From positions 359,946-423,945 of the forward strand of contig JAGFNQ010005398.1 in the NCBI GenBank assembly GCA_024364735.1: DNA of 64,000 nucleotides, written 5' to 3'. This DNA comes from Boesenbergia rotunda. Taxonomy: Eukaryota > Streptophyta > Magnoliopsida > Zingiberales > Zingiberaceae. Below, in pieces: positions 11,692-25,309 of this stretch. A model generated the notes under the pieces. It ran no database searches, was not told the DNA's origin, and saw only the letters and a program-made list of their open reading frames with translations. Every line of letters starts with the position of its first letter. The first letter of the stretch is position 1. The position numbers were made by a program, and so were the translations under genes.

Positions 11692-12856
11692 CAAAATTGC
11701 TAAAATTCCATGAAATTATATTTCTCCAAAATATTTGATAAATCCTATTAGTAGAAACTTATTTTCGATCTCTAAATATGTAGTGAACTGCCAAGTTTTA
11801 TTATGCTAATAATTAATGATTGTCTGTGAATTTTTAATTGATGTTTTCTTGTCATTTTTTTGGATTTTTTTTTTTAAATATTTAATTTTGCAAAAAAATC
11901 ATTTTTTGTAGTAAATTTACTGAGATAGACTTCATTCATATTTATCCATGGAGAATTTGTTAGAGTTTTTTTTGCATAAATGATTTTTCTTAATTTTTTA
12001 TTATAAAATCATTCCATTAATTAAAAAATTATTTTTGAAAAATCCAATTTTTCCGAATGTCTACTTTACATTTTGAATGTTGTAAAAATTTTTTGGATTT
12101 TTTCAAAACTCAATATCAAATTTTGAGAATTACCATTTCAAGAATTATCATTTCTTACATAAAAATTATTTTCATATACTTAGAAAATTTACTTGATTTT
12201 GAAAAATATTTCAAATGTAAATATGTCAATTATTCCACATTGACAAAAATTTTAGGATTTTCTAGTAGTAGTTAAATTTTTACAAATTTTTTATCAAATA
12301 TCAAAATTTTAATTTTAAAAATCCTTTGAAATCAAATTTTGAAAAATCAAATTCTTCGAAACCAACCGTTGGATTTTGACTCATAGAAAAATTATCATAA
12401 TTTTTAAAAGTCAAATAAGTTTTTAAACATTTATTTTTAGAAATTCATGCACTTTTAAGAAATTATTTTCCACACTCAACAAAAATTTATTTTGACTTGA
12501 AAATTTTTATGCGACTAGATCTAGTATTTTGATATATCCTTAAAATATTATATGTTTGTTTTTCAAAAATTGTGTTTTTGACCTTGAAATTCCTTTAAAA
12601 TAGTTTTTTTAAATAAATCTTTTTTATGATGTTTTTTTTAAAAAATTCAAAAGATTTTGGATGAAGGAAATTTTTTTATTAATTTTCAATCACAACCTAT
12701 TTTTAAGGTAAAAGTTTTTTACCCTTAACTATTTTTTTAATGTGATCAAAGGGAAAGAAAAGGAAAATAGGTTAAGGGGAGGGATTAATTGCAAAAAAAT
12801 TTATACTTTATTGTAAAAATATTATAACTTGTTTTCACCGAATTTGAGCAAACCCC
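11692..12856. other. AT-rich DNA without recognisable genes
   Basis: Very AT-rich, with many runs of T and A. The last 100 bases resemble the leader after the primer site of LTR family A, so part of it may be the decayed interior of the element whose LTR lies at 12871-14243. I see no conserved protein segment on either strand. Confidence 0.5.
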
Positions 12857-14243
12857 GCTCTGATATCACTTGTGGGATCATTGAGAGCGATAGAGGAGGG
12901 GTGAATATCACATTTCAAAAATTCTCAGATTTAGGTAGAGTATACGCAGCAAAAAGAAAAAATGCAACACTAACACATTTATTTTACTTGGTTCGAAGTT
13001 TGTGACGACTCCTACTCCAAGGCCCACGGTCCTTGATCATTTATGTTGGGCAATACTATAAGTCACAAAATGTTGTTACAGATATGCAAATTTAAGTACA
13101 AAAGAAACAACAAATTATACCGACAAAACTTAAGTAATAGATGGAAGTAGTGCATCGTTGTCGGAGTAACGTTTCATCGAATTTGAACTATTTTTGCGCA
13201 ACAAACTTTAGCACCAACGGTGTAGAAAGTTGATGTCTGAGGTTATGGTCGAAACCCCTTATATATAGGCATACAGGCGCCCGAGTGCCTATAGAGGTGC
13301 CCGAGTGCCTATAGAGGCGCCCTCAGCTCAGTGAATCACCCGTGTCCCAATCCGCTGACTGGACCCAAACTTTATCCTTCTCGAGCGCTTGAGAGTCTCT
13401 GGGGCGCCTGTGTTGCTGAAGTGGTGAGTCCAACCGGCACGCGCCAACTCAGCTTCGCCCAAGATGAGTCACCAGCATAGGAGCCACCGAGACCTCTCGG
13501 GCACCTATGTTCCAGAGCGCTTGAGACCTCTCGGGCGCCTATCTTCTCGAGCGCCCCAGATGCTGCTAGTCTCCAAGTCTCCAAGCTAAAACACAGGTTA
13601 ATCCAAACAAATAATATATATGAAATCTATGCATGTACGATTGTCGATGTTGTCTGATCCTGACTTTAGAATTCAACTGAAATCTTAGGTCGAACTGATA
13701 CCTACTATTCCCTCTTCCTGGGGAACGCCTCCTCACCTTCTCCACTCTAATGAAGTTACTTGTTGCTAATCGGCAACTCTAGTTGAACTTTTGCTCGGCC
13801 TCTGAAGCTTCCTCAAGACGTTCGCACATCGACCCATCCCTACTTCTATCCATTGTCCTCGCTCGACTAAGACTTCTACCCGATCTTTCGAATCAGATCC
13901 TCGGTGTCCAACCCCTGGTCACGTCTTCGTGCCCAGTCCTCTGAACTAGGTCTTCGTGGCCGGCTTTACTCACTAGGTCTTCAGTGCCCTACCCTTGGTC
14001 AGGTCATTGTGCCCAGTCCTCAACCAGGACTTCGTGCTCAACCTTGCAGGTCAAGGTCAGGTCTTTGTGCCCAGTCCTTGACCAAGACTTCGTGCTCAAC
14101 CTTGCAGGTCAAGACTTCGTGCCTAGGTAAACTAGAACTTTCCTACACACTTATTAAAGCATATTAGCTCCAAAACCATACTTAACTTCGAACCCTTTGT
14201 CATTATCAAAATCAGGTTCAATCTGGTGCTTCCAACACCAACA
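12857..14243 (-). mobile_element. Primer site and 5' LTR of copia element 3 (LTR family A)
   Basis: Reverse-complement primer site gctctgatatca at 12857-12868 (one change from consensus), then an LTR from 12871 (TGTGGGATCATTG) to 14243 (...caccaaca), about 1.37 kb, minus orientation. It keeps the tattcccTCTTCC and GTCAAGACTTCGTGCC blocks of the family and several gcgcc(c/t)gag motifs at 13275-13560. An internal stretch near 13890-14130 has short duplications of ttggtcaggtc...gtgcccagtcct. The rest of the element is missing or unrecognisable. Confidence 0.82.
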
Positions 14244-14690
14244 GTTAGTTCTGTACTTAACTAATCTCTATCTTTGTTAAGAACGACAAAAGATCAATTT
14301 TTTTTGTAGGTCTATTCACCCCCATCTAGTCTGCCTGCACCAGGTCCGACGCATACCATTGTGGAGATATCTAAATTCTTTTGATCCTAACTGATATCAT
14401 GTTATATAATTTTTCAACTAAAGGAAGATTATAGAGGGTTAGGCACCTCCTAAACAAGATATGGATCTATAGCTTGACTTGACTTGACTTCAAATTTGGT
14501 CTCGGATTCACTCGATCACTTGCTTGAGCTTGTTCTTCTTCATTTGAATCTTCCAACAAAAATTCATCCCACGTTGCTTATAGTGCCTTCTGTATTCTTT
14601 GATTTTTGGTGTCTTTCAGATTTTAACACTCTGACTTAAAATGTCCCTTCTGGTTACATCCATGGCATGTTGACTTTCATTTCAGAGTCT
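14244..14690 (-). pseudogene. Copia gag fragment with zinc knuckle
   Basis: Minus-strand Gag relic. Bases 14626-14667 encode CHGCNQKGHFKSEC, a complete C-X2-C-X4-H-X4-C zinc knuckle, followed by NLKDTKNQRIQKAL and WDEFLLEDSNEEEQ. This matches the Gag region of the first copia element, where the knuckle has lost its last cysteine. In-frame stops follow the knuckle. It lies outside the LTR at 12871-14243, so it belongs to an older element. Confidence 0.75.
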
Positions 14691-16440
14691 AGCTCGTGAT
14701 GCATGCAAATTGCAAGTGTATGGTGGTGTAGTTAAGTAATAAAATATCGAATCCATAGGGACTAGAGAATAAATACTAGCCTAATGGTCAAGCTTGATCG
14801 TCTGGACCAAATCAGAAGTTGAGGGTTTGAAAACTATTATTCCTAAAAAAATAAGAAGAAGGTAGAGGTGAAGGAAAAAGTTCTCAATGAGAGAAGTAGG
14901 GTGTGATCACAGAAAGGGGCCAGAGAAAAAGCAAAAATGAGGTCTAGGTATTAGTAAGAGAAAAATGATTATAGGATTTCGATTTCACTTTTATGCTAGC
15001 AAGCACTAGGGCTATATTGGAGTTCTTATCCTTAATATTGACTTGTGTAGGTAGGTCATCCTATGGTATCTGATGTGGACTTTGGAACTACACCGTTGTA
15101 CCAACTCTAATCGTCGCCTATTTTAAAATATTCACAATTATAAACCGCACCCTAGAGGATACCATGTCACGAGGCCTCGTATCCCCTAATTGACCCTCTC
15201 CCTACTGTGTGACATCGCATTAGGTTTGATCCATTAATTTCTGTGATGACCAGGGTTCCTCACGGTTCGTAGGTTGCACATTCGTATCCAATTTCCAGCA
15301 TCATAATTCTCTACAAATCAAAGGATAGGATTCTCTTGTCAGTTTGTCTCCTAATCTTCATGGGATTGCGATTCTGAAGCCTTTGGAATCAATATCAAGT
15401 TAACACGGTAAAGCCAGAACATAAACAAATCATGGAACAAGAGAACAAAACATGCAATCGTACAAAGAAATTGTGCTTACATGACATAAAAACTACTCCC
15501 TAATCTTAAAATCTAGCAATTACCCTAAAAAGGTAGGGTTACAATCCACAAACATGATTCAATTTTGAGAAAATCCAATACAATTCTAGAAATCAGAGAA
15601 AAGAGAAGAAAGGCTTAGGCTTGATCGTTGAATTGTCATCTTTACCGCTCCTGATCTTCCCTTGATGCGTGGATTACCCCTAGAATGCCTCAAGAACATC
15701 TTCTTTGTATCCTTGGCATCCTTGGATGACCTCAAATCTAGATCCCCAACTCTAAGGGACAAATTCCCTATGTCCCTTAAAAGGAGGTTGCCCTACACAG
15801 GCGTGCCTCTGGGCACGGGCGCCTATGTCGAGCCCTAGGTCTTTTGCATGATGGCTGGCACGACCCGTGTCGCTGGACACAGGAGGCCATGCTAGCTGTG
15901 GAATGCTAAACATGGCCTGTACCACTGGGTATGGGTGGGTGTGTTGAGCCAGCCAAATGGGGCACAATCCATGCGTCTAGGCACGGGCTCCCGTCGTGAG
16001 CTACAGAATGGGGCATGACTTCCTCTTATGTTGTTCAACTCCGATTTTTACTACAATTCGCATGCTTGTCATCCAAAATGCATGGGAGCAGTATTCAAGT
16101 ATAGAAAACCATAGAAATGAGGCAAAAGGTATAATCAAGTAGAATCCATGTATGCAAAGTAAGTCAAAAAAATAGCGTGAAATCATAATAAAATCCCATA
16201 CTTTAAACGCTTATCAAATCCCCCCCCCCCCTCCCACCTAACTTTTGTTTGTCCTCAAGCAAACTTTTATCTAAAATCATGTGAATCCTATTCTCCCAAC
16301 TTTAATGAGTTCATCCACATCTACCCAATGGTATCGTCTGAAAGTGAAGGTATTCGACCAGTTTCACCAAGCCTACAAGCTTGTAGATGTGCATGTGAAT
16401 AATTTGCTCCTAAGGTCTCTAATTCCTTTTTAGTCAANTA
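14691..16440. other. Retroelement-like noncoding sequence
   Basis: No coding region recognised. It opens with gcaagtgtatggtgg...atcgaatccatagggac and closes with atcaaatc, a run of 13 C (about 16219-16231) and tttgtttgtcctcaagcaaac. I associate sequences of this kind with noncoding parts of plant LTR retrotransposons, but cannot name a family. Around 15790-15990 there are repeated ggcacgggcg motifs. One undetermined base lies at 16438, just before a sharp change to gypsy integrase. Confidence 0.4.
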
Positions 16441-16446
16441 CACTAT

Positions 16447-17355
16447 GTGAAAGAAGTAATCAGGCTTCACGGAGTTCCGAAGTCGATCGTTTCTGACAGA
16501 GATGGGCGGTTCATCTCCCATTTTTGGAGGTGTGTTCAGGACGCCCTAGGCACCAGACTTCAGTTCAGCACAGCTTTCCATCCCCAGACAGATGGACAAA
16601 CAGAGAGAGTAAATCAGATTTTAGAAGACATGCTCAGGGCTTGTGCATTGGACTTTAAAGGCAGTTGGTGCAAATTTCTGTGCTTAGCTGAGTTTGCCTA
16701 CAACAATAGCTATCAGGCCACCATTAGGATGGCACCTTATGAGGCATTATATGGCAGGAAATGTAGATCACCCATATGTTGGCAAGAAGCTGGTGAGAGG
16801 AAGGAGATGGAGTCAGAACTCGGCAGCCAGACTGAGCTTATAGATGAGACCACTCAGGCTATCCAGACGATCCGCCAGAGGATTGAGACTGCCCAGAGTA
16901 GACAGAAAAGTTATGCTGACACACGCCGTAGGCCACTTGAATTTCAAGTTGGAGATTCAGTATTTCTCAAGGTCGCTCCTATGAAGGGAGTGCTGAGATT
17001 TGGTAAAAAGGGTAAGCTAAGTCCTCGCTACATAGGACCCTACAAGATCATAAAGAGGGTTGGTAAGGTAGCATATGAGTTGGACTTACCAGAGAATATG
17101 TCAGCTATCCACAGTACATTCCATGTCTCCATGCTAAAGAAGTGTATTCACGACCCTAGCCAAGTGATTCAGCCTCAGTCAGTACAGATCCAAGCTATGA
17201 GAGTAGACCGACACAGATAGTGGACAAAGCAGTTAAAAGATTAAGAAACAAAGAAGTGCCACTAGTGAAGGTCATCTGGCAGAATCAAAAGCATGAGCAG
17301 GCTACTTGGGAACGTGAGGACAGCATGAGAGAAAGATATCCAGAATTATTCTAAG
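16447..17355 (+). pseudogene. Ty3/gypsy chromovirus-type integrase with chromodomain, frameshifted
   Basis: C-terminal end of a gypsy polyprotein. 16447-17220 carries the later half of the integrase core (VSDRDGRF, FHPQTDGQTERVNQ, AEFAYNN, GRKCRSP) and its C-terminal domain (GPYKIIKRVGKVAYELDLP, IHSTFHVSMLKK). After about 17206 the frame changes. The next frame, to the stop at 17353-17355, reads VIWQNQKHEQATWERED, the chromodomain that steers integration in chromoviruses. The start is cut off at about 16440. One frameshift separates the two parts and all upstream domains are missing. Confidence 0.92.
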
Positions 17356-17389
17356 TTCGAGGACGAACTTTTTATAAGGTATGGGGGAT

Positions 17390-19696
17390 TGTAACGTCCC
17401 AAAATTCCCATTTTTAGTTTTTAAAGTCCTTAGAATTATTTAAAAATGGTTTAGAAATAGTCTAGATATTTTTAGGAATTTTTAGAATATTTTTATAGAA
17501 TTTTCCGAGTCCGTTTAGTATTTTAAGGAAAAAGAAAGAAAAAGAAAAAGGAAAAATTTTAAAAGGGCAGCAGGGAGTTCGAACCCGCGACCTGCACGAA
17601 ACCAGGCAAGCGCGTGACCAGCCAGGCTAGGGTATCAAGCAAGCAAAAGGTGGAGAAACTTATATTTAAGGGGTAGTTAGGTCGATCCGCCCCATAGGTA
17701 TAAATAGATAATTAAAGAGAGAAGTTTTATTTCTCTCCTCTCCAAACCCTCACGCCGACCTCCTCTCCTCTCTTGGGCGACGCCGACCAACACCAAGCCC
17801 TCGAGGGCCGGCCAAAGCTCTCCTCCGAGAGATATTCCTATATTCGGGATCCCCGCGACGAGAGGAACGCGTAGGCGTGAAGAATTCTCCGAGATCTCAA
17901 GTTTCTCTCGAACCTCCGACGTCAATCTTGGTTGTAAGTCCAAGATATTAAGGTAAGTACTGCTCACCTGCAGTAAGAGGTGGTTTTTTCGCAAGAATTT
18001 CCCTTAAAAGTTTTTAAAAGAGATATTTCCTTTTTGTTTGAGTTTTTGCATGTGATCTTAGTTCATTATATGCTTATATATGTTGATTAATACCCTATGT
18101 GAGTTTAGGGTCCAAGAAAAGCTATGAGAAAAGAAAAGAAAAGATAAAGATAAGAAAAGAAAAGGCCAAGGCCTTAAGAAATCCCCAAAAGTCAAGACTT
18201 AGGGATTTTAGCACGCAAGGTGCTCGAGAAAATGCCAAGGCATTTACAGATAAGAAAGAAAAGAAAGAAAAGCTATTTTATTTTCTAAGGCCAGTACCCA
18301 GCGTCCAAGGGCGTCGTTAAAGAAATCCAGGTGTCCAATTCCAAGGTCTTGGCCCTGGTAGACCAAGGTCTGCTCTATTAGGATTGGTGGCTCGCTACCC
18401 CAACCTTTTAGGGAACGCGCATATGAGATGGTACTTACGTCTTCAGTGGATCCAAGTGATTATTATTTTCAAGTATATGCTTTAGCAAAGTTTTCTAAAG
18501 TTTAAGAAAGTTTTCAAAAGTTAAAGAATAGCTAAAGTTTCAAGTTGAGCCAAGAAAAGTAAATCGAGATTTATTATTGCTTGAGTATGCATGTTTTGAG
18601 TTATATATGTTTTTAGTTTTCTTTCAAGCATATTAGTATCTCATATGATTTTCATATTGTTCTAGAAGCATGTTTGCACATTTCGAGATTTTGTGAGCTA
18701 GATAGTACTTACTAAGCTTTTTGCTTACTAGTTGCATTTCCTCTTATTGCAGATAAAGGTAAAGGCAAGCAATTCTGAAGGAAGACGACGAGGCGGTGCT
18801 GAGTAAAGTGTGTGTGGTGGCTGATTATGGAGAGATCTTTGGCACAAGACAATTTAGTTATTTAATTCACCAATGTTATAGTTCATTTGAATTTCAAGTT
18901 CTTGTTTTATGGAGTTTAGCGAACGTTTAAGTTTTGGATAGTTTTACATACTCAATTTCTTAGAGTAAAGATTCCATGTCATTTCTTTTAGCTTGCATAT
19001 CCTTATGATTGCATTGGATGAGTAGAATTGTGAGTAGTTGGAGACATTGATACTTTGTTAGAGAGATAGATGCATGTGCCAAGATAGTATCAATTTCTTC
19101 TTTGAATTAAGTTTCATTGCTTAAATATGTTTAGAAAAGTTGCATTCACATTTCATGATGGTTTAGCAAGGTCATAGGACATGTATTTGGTGTTATGAAT
19201 GTATAGAAGTCAAGATTGGTACAAACTTTAGTGTTAAAGTTCATATAACTTGTATAGTTTATTTTCTTCCGCAAAAGTCCAAATTTCAAGTTTATGGATT
19301 CGTTTTGATTGGCTAAACTCATTTGAAAACTGTCATAGAGTATAGAAATGGTATCATAGTTTTATATGGCTCGAAACTACATGATTGGTGGACCTTTGAA
19401 GCAAGTGCCGAAACCTGGAATTTTGATTTCAGGCCCTACCAGTCGACTGGTACAGTACCAGTCGACTGATACCTGCAGTTCGAGTTGGGCGAGGCAAGCT
19501 TCTACAAGTATCATTTGTCGGCTTTTGAGATAGAAATGTGACATGGTATCATGCATGACTACTTAAGTTAGAATATCATTCTTAGATGAATTTAAAAAGA
19601 AAAAAAAAGATTTCCGCGTTTTCTTTAGTCGTGCATTAGAGTCGAGAAGTAGACAGAAGTAACGATCCGTCTGAAGCAGAGAAGGCGGGTCGCTAC
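17390..19696 (+). mobile_element. 3' LTR of the gypsy element
   Basis: Begins TGTAACGTCCC after the purine-rich stretch aaggtatggggga and the family-typical ttcgaggacgaa, and ends GGGTCGCTACA, about 2.3 kb. This TGTAACGTCCC...CTACA form is common in plant chromovirus LTRs. No other copy lies in the window to compare, so the right edge is inferred from the ending and from the abrupt change to copia sequence at 19697. Confidence 0.75.
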
Positions 19697-22029
19697 ACCC
19701 ACTACGATAGGGTACCCTTTGTATATCTTTAGTGACACGAGATGCAGTACCTTGTGGTATCTCCTCTTGTATAGTTGGTACTAAGATTGGAATGTATCTC
19801 AGAATAGTTCTATTCATGGACTTGTGGTTTATTACATAGTCCTTTTTCTAAGAATCAGATATTCGTCCCAACAAGTATCCTCTGATCCTTAGGACTAATA
19901 AACCACCTTATTGTTCCCTTAGGATAATCTACGAACATATGCACTAGATTCCAACTTGTCAGTGTCTCTTTTCAGCACATGTGTTGATCTACTCATAATC
20001 TGAATATGACCTAGACTAAGTCTTTGCTTAGTCCACATTTCTATGGGTTTAAGAGACTACTGACCTAGAATCAAGCATATATACCGTCGTTTCCAGGACA
20101 TATCCCTTTAAACAAATCTGGCTAATCTCAGAGTGGCTTATCATCTTCTTAACTATTAGCTTAAGAGACCTTCTTCCTTCCATGTGTTGCACCATTCTGT
20201 TGGGGCGCACCAGGTGGAGTGAATTGGGATCAAATTCCAATTCTCTGATAAGTACGTCCTACAACTATCTGTAGAGGTACTTGACACTATGATCTAATCA
20301 TAATGTCACAATACTTTTACTCTGATGTTTCTTCTGCATCAGACTTGAACTCTTTGATCTCATCAAAGTATTCAGTCTTGCAGTACATCAAGTAAATGTA
20401 CTTTGTCCTTTGAATAATTGTTTATAAAATAAGCAAAATATTCAAAAGTACCTCTATTCTGGATAAACTAAGGACTTATACTTATCAGGATGAACCATTT
20501 CTTACATATCTTTGGCTCTATGCCCCTAGGCTTAGAGCAAGCCTATTTGGTTTTGTTACTTCCCTAGTAAGAGTCAAAAGATCTTAAGGAAGACAAGTTT
20601 TCCTATTACCAATAGACCCAAGGGCTTATTGGTTGACCACTTTTGAATCCCACTAGAGGTTAACAAGACCAACCTTAGAGCCAATATATGTTTGGTTCTA
20701 CTTGGAAGGAACCTTTCTCTTACATTAGTTAAGATGATAAGCTATTAATTGCATCATGGGAGCCTTTTGGTTTTATATACTAATTGCCTATCTATGTACT
20801 TTAATCATTCTATTCCACTTTTAACAAATAAAAGCAATAGAAATATCTTATTCCAGAAACTGAACAAAAGTTCTTTCCAAAAACTAAGTACATAAAGGCA
20901 ATCTCTATAAAGCCAAAACTATGTCAACCTATGCTAAAGACATAAATGAAATAGATAAAACTTCCACTGCAAAAAGTCATCTCCATAGCTCATCCATGTA
21001 GTCAGTGATATCCTCCTCAGCTAGCCGTCGGGTTTCCTGGAACCCCTGCACAAAAATGCAGACATGATTAGTGGCATCCGTAACTACTCACCAGGTATCG
21101 GTAGATATCACCGCTAAACATGTTACAACGACAAAAGAAGAAAATATACATGTATCACTACTCTGACGGCGGAGACAATCCATTTTCCAATGTCCAGACT
21201 GCTTGCACACAAAGCACTTGCCTTTCGGCTTCTTTATGCATCCCTAAGGTCCCTGTAATTCTTTCTTTGCTCCAACTTGTTTCTTCTTCTTCTTTCCTTT
21301 TGGTTTAGTAGTAGAAACCTCTTGAGCAACGAAAGTCTGTGAACTCTTAAGAGAAAACCCCTCTGCCGCCTCAAGTTCTGTCAGAAGCTCTGCCCACGAA
21401 TATGCACGATTGTCCATATTGTATCTTAGGCGAAACTCCTCAAAACTCTTTGGTAGAGATAGGAGGATAAAATCGATCTAGGTTTCCCCATCAATTTTTG
21501 CTCCAAGGATTTCCATCTCCTTCAACCAAGCCATCATTTTAAGAACATGCTCCCTCACGGGCATACCCTCAACCAAGATAGTTGTCATCAAGTTCTTCAA
21601 GACCTTATGCCTAGCGGCTCGATTATTCTGCCCGAAGAGTTCGTCGAGTTCGGATATTTTATTATTGGTAATGGAAGAAGTCTGATTTTGATGACTCTCA
21701 GTCGTCTCGTTTGCTTCTAGCCATTTCCTAAAATATTCAAACTCCTCTTCAGTGTTAATCTCACTAGATTTTTCGGCACAGAACTCGACAAGATCACTTT
21801 TGGGTTCCTCGGCAGTAGAGACAAAATCCATGTTTAATTCCCAATCCTTATGCTTATTAGGGGTATTTATTTGGTTTTCTCTTTGAATTAGGTCAAGTGG
21901 GTCTAGATCCATTTTAAAGCACCTGAGAATCATAATAATCACACACTTTAGTTTTTGAAAATAAATTGACTCCTCAAAATAATTTACTACAAAATCTACC
22001 AACACCTCAAAACACCGAGAATTACGCAT
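19697..22029 (-). pseudogene. Ty1/copia gag-pol, decayed (Gag to integrase)
   Basis: Minus-strand polyprotein of a second copia lineage. Gag: 21478-22029 (AARHKVLKNLMTTI, MPVREHVLKMMAWLKEMEILGAKIDGE), then after a stop at 21478-21480 it continues through LPKSFEEFRLRYNM to a zinc knuckle CFVCKQSGHWKMDC at about 21180-21225. Integrase remnants follow to the left: RGTFEYFAYF at about 20450, FDEIKEF at about 20360, TPPGAPQQNG at about 20195-20230, LKGYVLETTVYML, and HVLKRDTDKLES at about 19950. The last piece (VTKDIQRVP, 19720-19760) is the linker before reverse transcriptase, which is absent. Many stops and frameshifts. Confidence 0.87.
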
Positions 22030-22983
22030 GCCACGTTAGTGTGGACGTGTACGAATTCTACATTTGTGAGAGGAGGTTTTACCCATTAATTTTACTATCC
22101 CGTCATCCTAACTTTCTGATAAGTAAAATTAATAGTTGGTCCTCTTTAGCCCTACAAATAATAGCAGTGACTCCGTTGGGGAGGATACTAATATTTGTAT
22201 CTAAGTGTCTACCATTACACGACACTAAGAAAATTATTTCCAATTATGTGTCTTCTGTTGGGGAAGTACACACGCTCTTCAATAATTTTCTCTAATCTTT
22301 TTTAACCTGGTGACCCGTAGAACAAGCCTATCTGTTATGGAGGAAGGCACTCAGAGCCAACACGCGGGCTTGTTCGCATCACTTGTTAGATTGTAATGGA
22401 GGTCGTGGGACCCTTAGGGTCCATCCCCCACTTAGTTATGTGCGTTTGAGGTTTTTCACATGCACACACACAACAAGCATATAAACCAATAATAATAGTG
22501 CCATGAAAAAATCCTAGATTTTTCCAACTATTATGACCTTGGTCTCCAATGCGTCTTCAGTCGTGTCGTCACCTCATCCACTCCATCCTATCCATGCGCA
22601 AGCCACCATGAAGGAATCCTCGAGCCAAGATGACTAACTTACTTATTTACATCCATTGATCCTTATAATCCACAAAGGAGTGTACATGCATTCTAGATCA
22701 AAAGTAAATAGAAAGCTTGGATAAATAAGTGTCATATTTAATTACAAAAATTAAATAACTTATCTGGCCTCGTCAACCCCGAGGATTCAATTAATACACA
22801 TCAAACACAATTAATCACATACATATCAAATTATTGGCATAATAGTTGGAATCTAGAGTCTGCAACAAAAAGTTAGCTTATGCACATCCAAATACTATCC
22901 AGCAAAATAATGTACATGATAATGTGCAGAAAAATAACCGAATCCTAAACACAGAAAATCGGAAACACAACTCTGATACCAAT
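22030..22983 (-). other. Leader and primer site of the copia element
   Basis: Noncoding DNA between the gag start and the LTR. At 22971-22981 the complement of TGGTATCAGAG lies two bases inside the LTR and is the initiator Met-tRNA primer site. A short ca repeat lies near 22460. Nothing else is recognised. Confidence 0.75.
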
Positions 22984-24562
22984 TGTTAGGTATGGCTTGG
23001 CGGTTTCCAAGACAACCACGGGGTCGTATCTGAGAGACATCTCTATGTCTACGGATTAAAAAATTTAATCCGAATAGAGACCCGTCCCTCTAACGACCAT
23101 CTCGTCGTCGTGTTAATTAATCCAAGTTACAACTTAGCCAAAACCAAGGTTAAGGCCTTGTAACTTTCTGGATTAATTAACCGCGAAAAAGACGACGGTT
23201 GGATCGCCGATTTTTGTGTTTGTATTCGGGGTTCAGTTAGTTAATTATTATCCATGATAAGCAATCAAAATAATTAACAAACGTACATAAAATGATGAGG
23301 CAAAGAAACATGGCACAATAAAACATAGTAAAGGTAAAATGGAGCTCGGGAGAGTTATACCTTGCCGTTTACCTCGCAGTCTTCTACCTTATGTCCATCC
23401 CCTCCTGGACGTCGTGTGGGAAACGATCTACCAAGATGAGGAGTCACCAAGGCCTTGAATTAACCACCTTTCTTCAAGCTTCTTCCACTCACCAACACAA
23501 ACCCTAGCAAGCTAGGGTTAGCTTGCGCCGGCGACCTATCCACCTCTCCTCCTTGCGCCATCAGCCACCTCAAGCTCCAAGGTCCGGCCGGCCGCAAGGT
23601 AGCTCCGAGAAAAAGGTAAGGAAGATGAAGAAGAGGAAGAATTAGCAAGAGCAAGTCTCCTTCTTCCTTCTAAACCCACCGAAACCCTAACCTTGTCTCT
23701 TCACCCTCGCCGACGCCAACAACCGCTCCTCCTCCCTGCTCCCTGCTCCCTGCTTGCGCACACTGAGAGGATGTTGGTGAAGATGATAGGAGAAGAAACC
23801 AAAGAGGAAGAAGGAGAAGAACTCAACTTCTTCTCCTTCCTCACGCCGCCGCCGCCACACAGCTCAAAGCCGTCGAAAACAGCCTCCTCCGGCGTCCTTC
23901 TTCTCCAGGTCGGTCCCTCCTAGGTCTGGCTAACCTTCCACGCCGAAGAGAAGGAGTTGATGCAGGAGAAAACACTAGGAAAAATCCTCCTTCCTCCTCC
24001 TCTACCGCCGGCGCAAGGTGAGCCCTAGGAGAGAGAGTAGGTGTTGGGGTTTGAGGGTTTTTTTGATTAATTCGAATTAATTCTCAATTAATTCATTCAA
24101 CCTTGTTTCATGACTCCTATGGGGTATTTATAGGGCTAAGATAGGGATCATGAGGAGGAGTTGATTCTTGGCCCGCTAATGGATCCAAACCCGATCCATT
24201 AATAGTGATCCATTCTATTAAAGGATCCCATTGTACTTCCTCACCAACCCCCATATTTTCATATGGGCTCCACATATTACAAGTCGTCCATCTCCTCATG
24301 TTTAAGATATTGTATGACCGATAAATAATTTAATTTATTGATAATTAAATTAATTATCCTCTTGATCCTTGATTAATACCACTCAACCTTTTTCATCATG
24401 CCGGACCATAGTCCACTTGCAAGATTTGACATGAAGATCCTTTTGAGCTCACCAAGGGGACATCATCATCCTGACTCACTAGGACACAAATTCCATCAAT
24501 AATCAATGACACACCATGCAGATAAAATTATTGCATAACTTACCGGGCCTTTCGATCTAACA
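22984..24562 (-). mobile_element. 5' LTR of the 19697-22029 copia element
   Basis: Plus-strand ends are TGTTAGGTATGG and CGATCTAACA, so on the minus strand it is a TG..CA LTR of about 1.58 kb, next to a good primer site. It contains gene-like GC-rich pyrimidine stretches (23440-24010), which give chance ORFs, and a TATA-rich inner part. It is not related to LTR family A. Confidence 0.82.
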
Positions 24563-25309
24563 GAATAGATCTCGCCCATTGGTAAATCAAAGTAATAATT
24601 AATTAACTACATGTGTCCGTTATTATTTCGGGATTCAGAGATCGTACTCCATAATATTTAATCAAGGTCAAATCCAATTTACGAAGTCAGTATAAAATTG
24701 GATAACCTCTCTTTTGGTCCTACTCAATGTAAATAAAGTACACTAGTGTAATTCTATGGTTAAGATAAACCACACCTAATTATACTACAACCATCCCGAT
24801 GGTTTGTCCAACTCCATCTTGTTTATGAGCATCTTTCTTATACTTCGGCAAGGAACCTGATAACATGATCTTCTGTACGACACCACACACCATGTTATCT
24901 ACAATGCCAAGTATTAGACATTTTGTGCATATACTAATATAAGCATGCACTGTGTGATTTTGCGATTCTCTTTAAAATGTAAATGTACCTTAATCAAAAG
25001 TAAGGCTTTTAGTATACATCCTAACATAGAGAAAGATATGCATGGTAGAAAAAGTAGTTGAATAAGCCATACAGAACCAACAAGATACAGTCTCACAGAT
25101 ATATCAGAATATGCATAACTGAAAGTAACAACTAAATGTACATACACAAAATCAACCTATCCTAAACATAACAAAGGCTCGTATCATACAAGCAAGTGCA
25201 GGATCATCAAACCACACAAATGGTATATCCAGTATATACATGTCAAACATATGCAACAAATGAATGCAGCAATTATAATCAAATGCACAATGCATCATAT
25301 GCACATGAT
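24563..25309. other. Unassigned AT-rich DNA
   Basis: No gene, terminal repeat or tandem repeat recognised. The last 150 bases (aatgcagcaattataatcaaatgcacaatgcatc...) resemble low-complexity retroelement DNA and run straight into a broken gag. Confidence 0.4.

Noticed and set aside
23460..24299. Pro/Leu-rich ORFs
   Set aside because: They lie wholly within an LTR and match no family.
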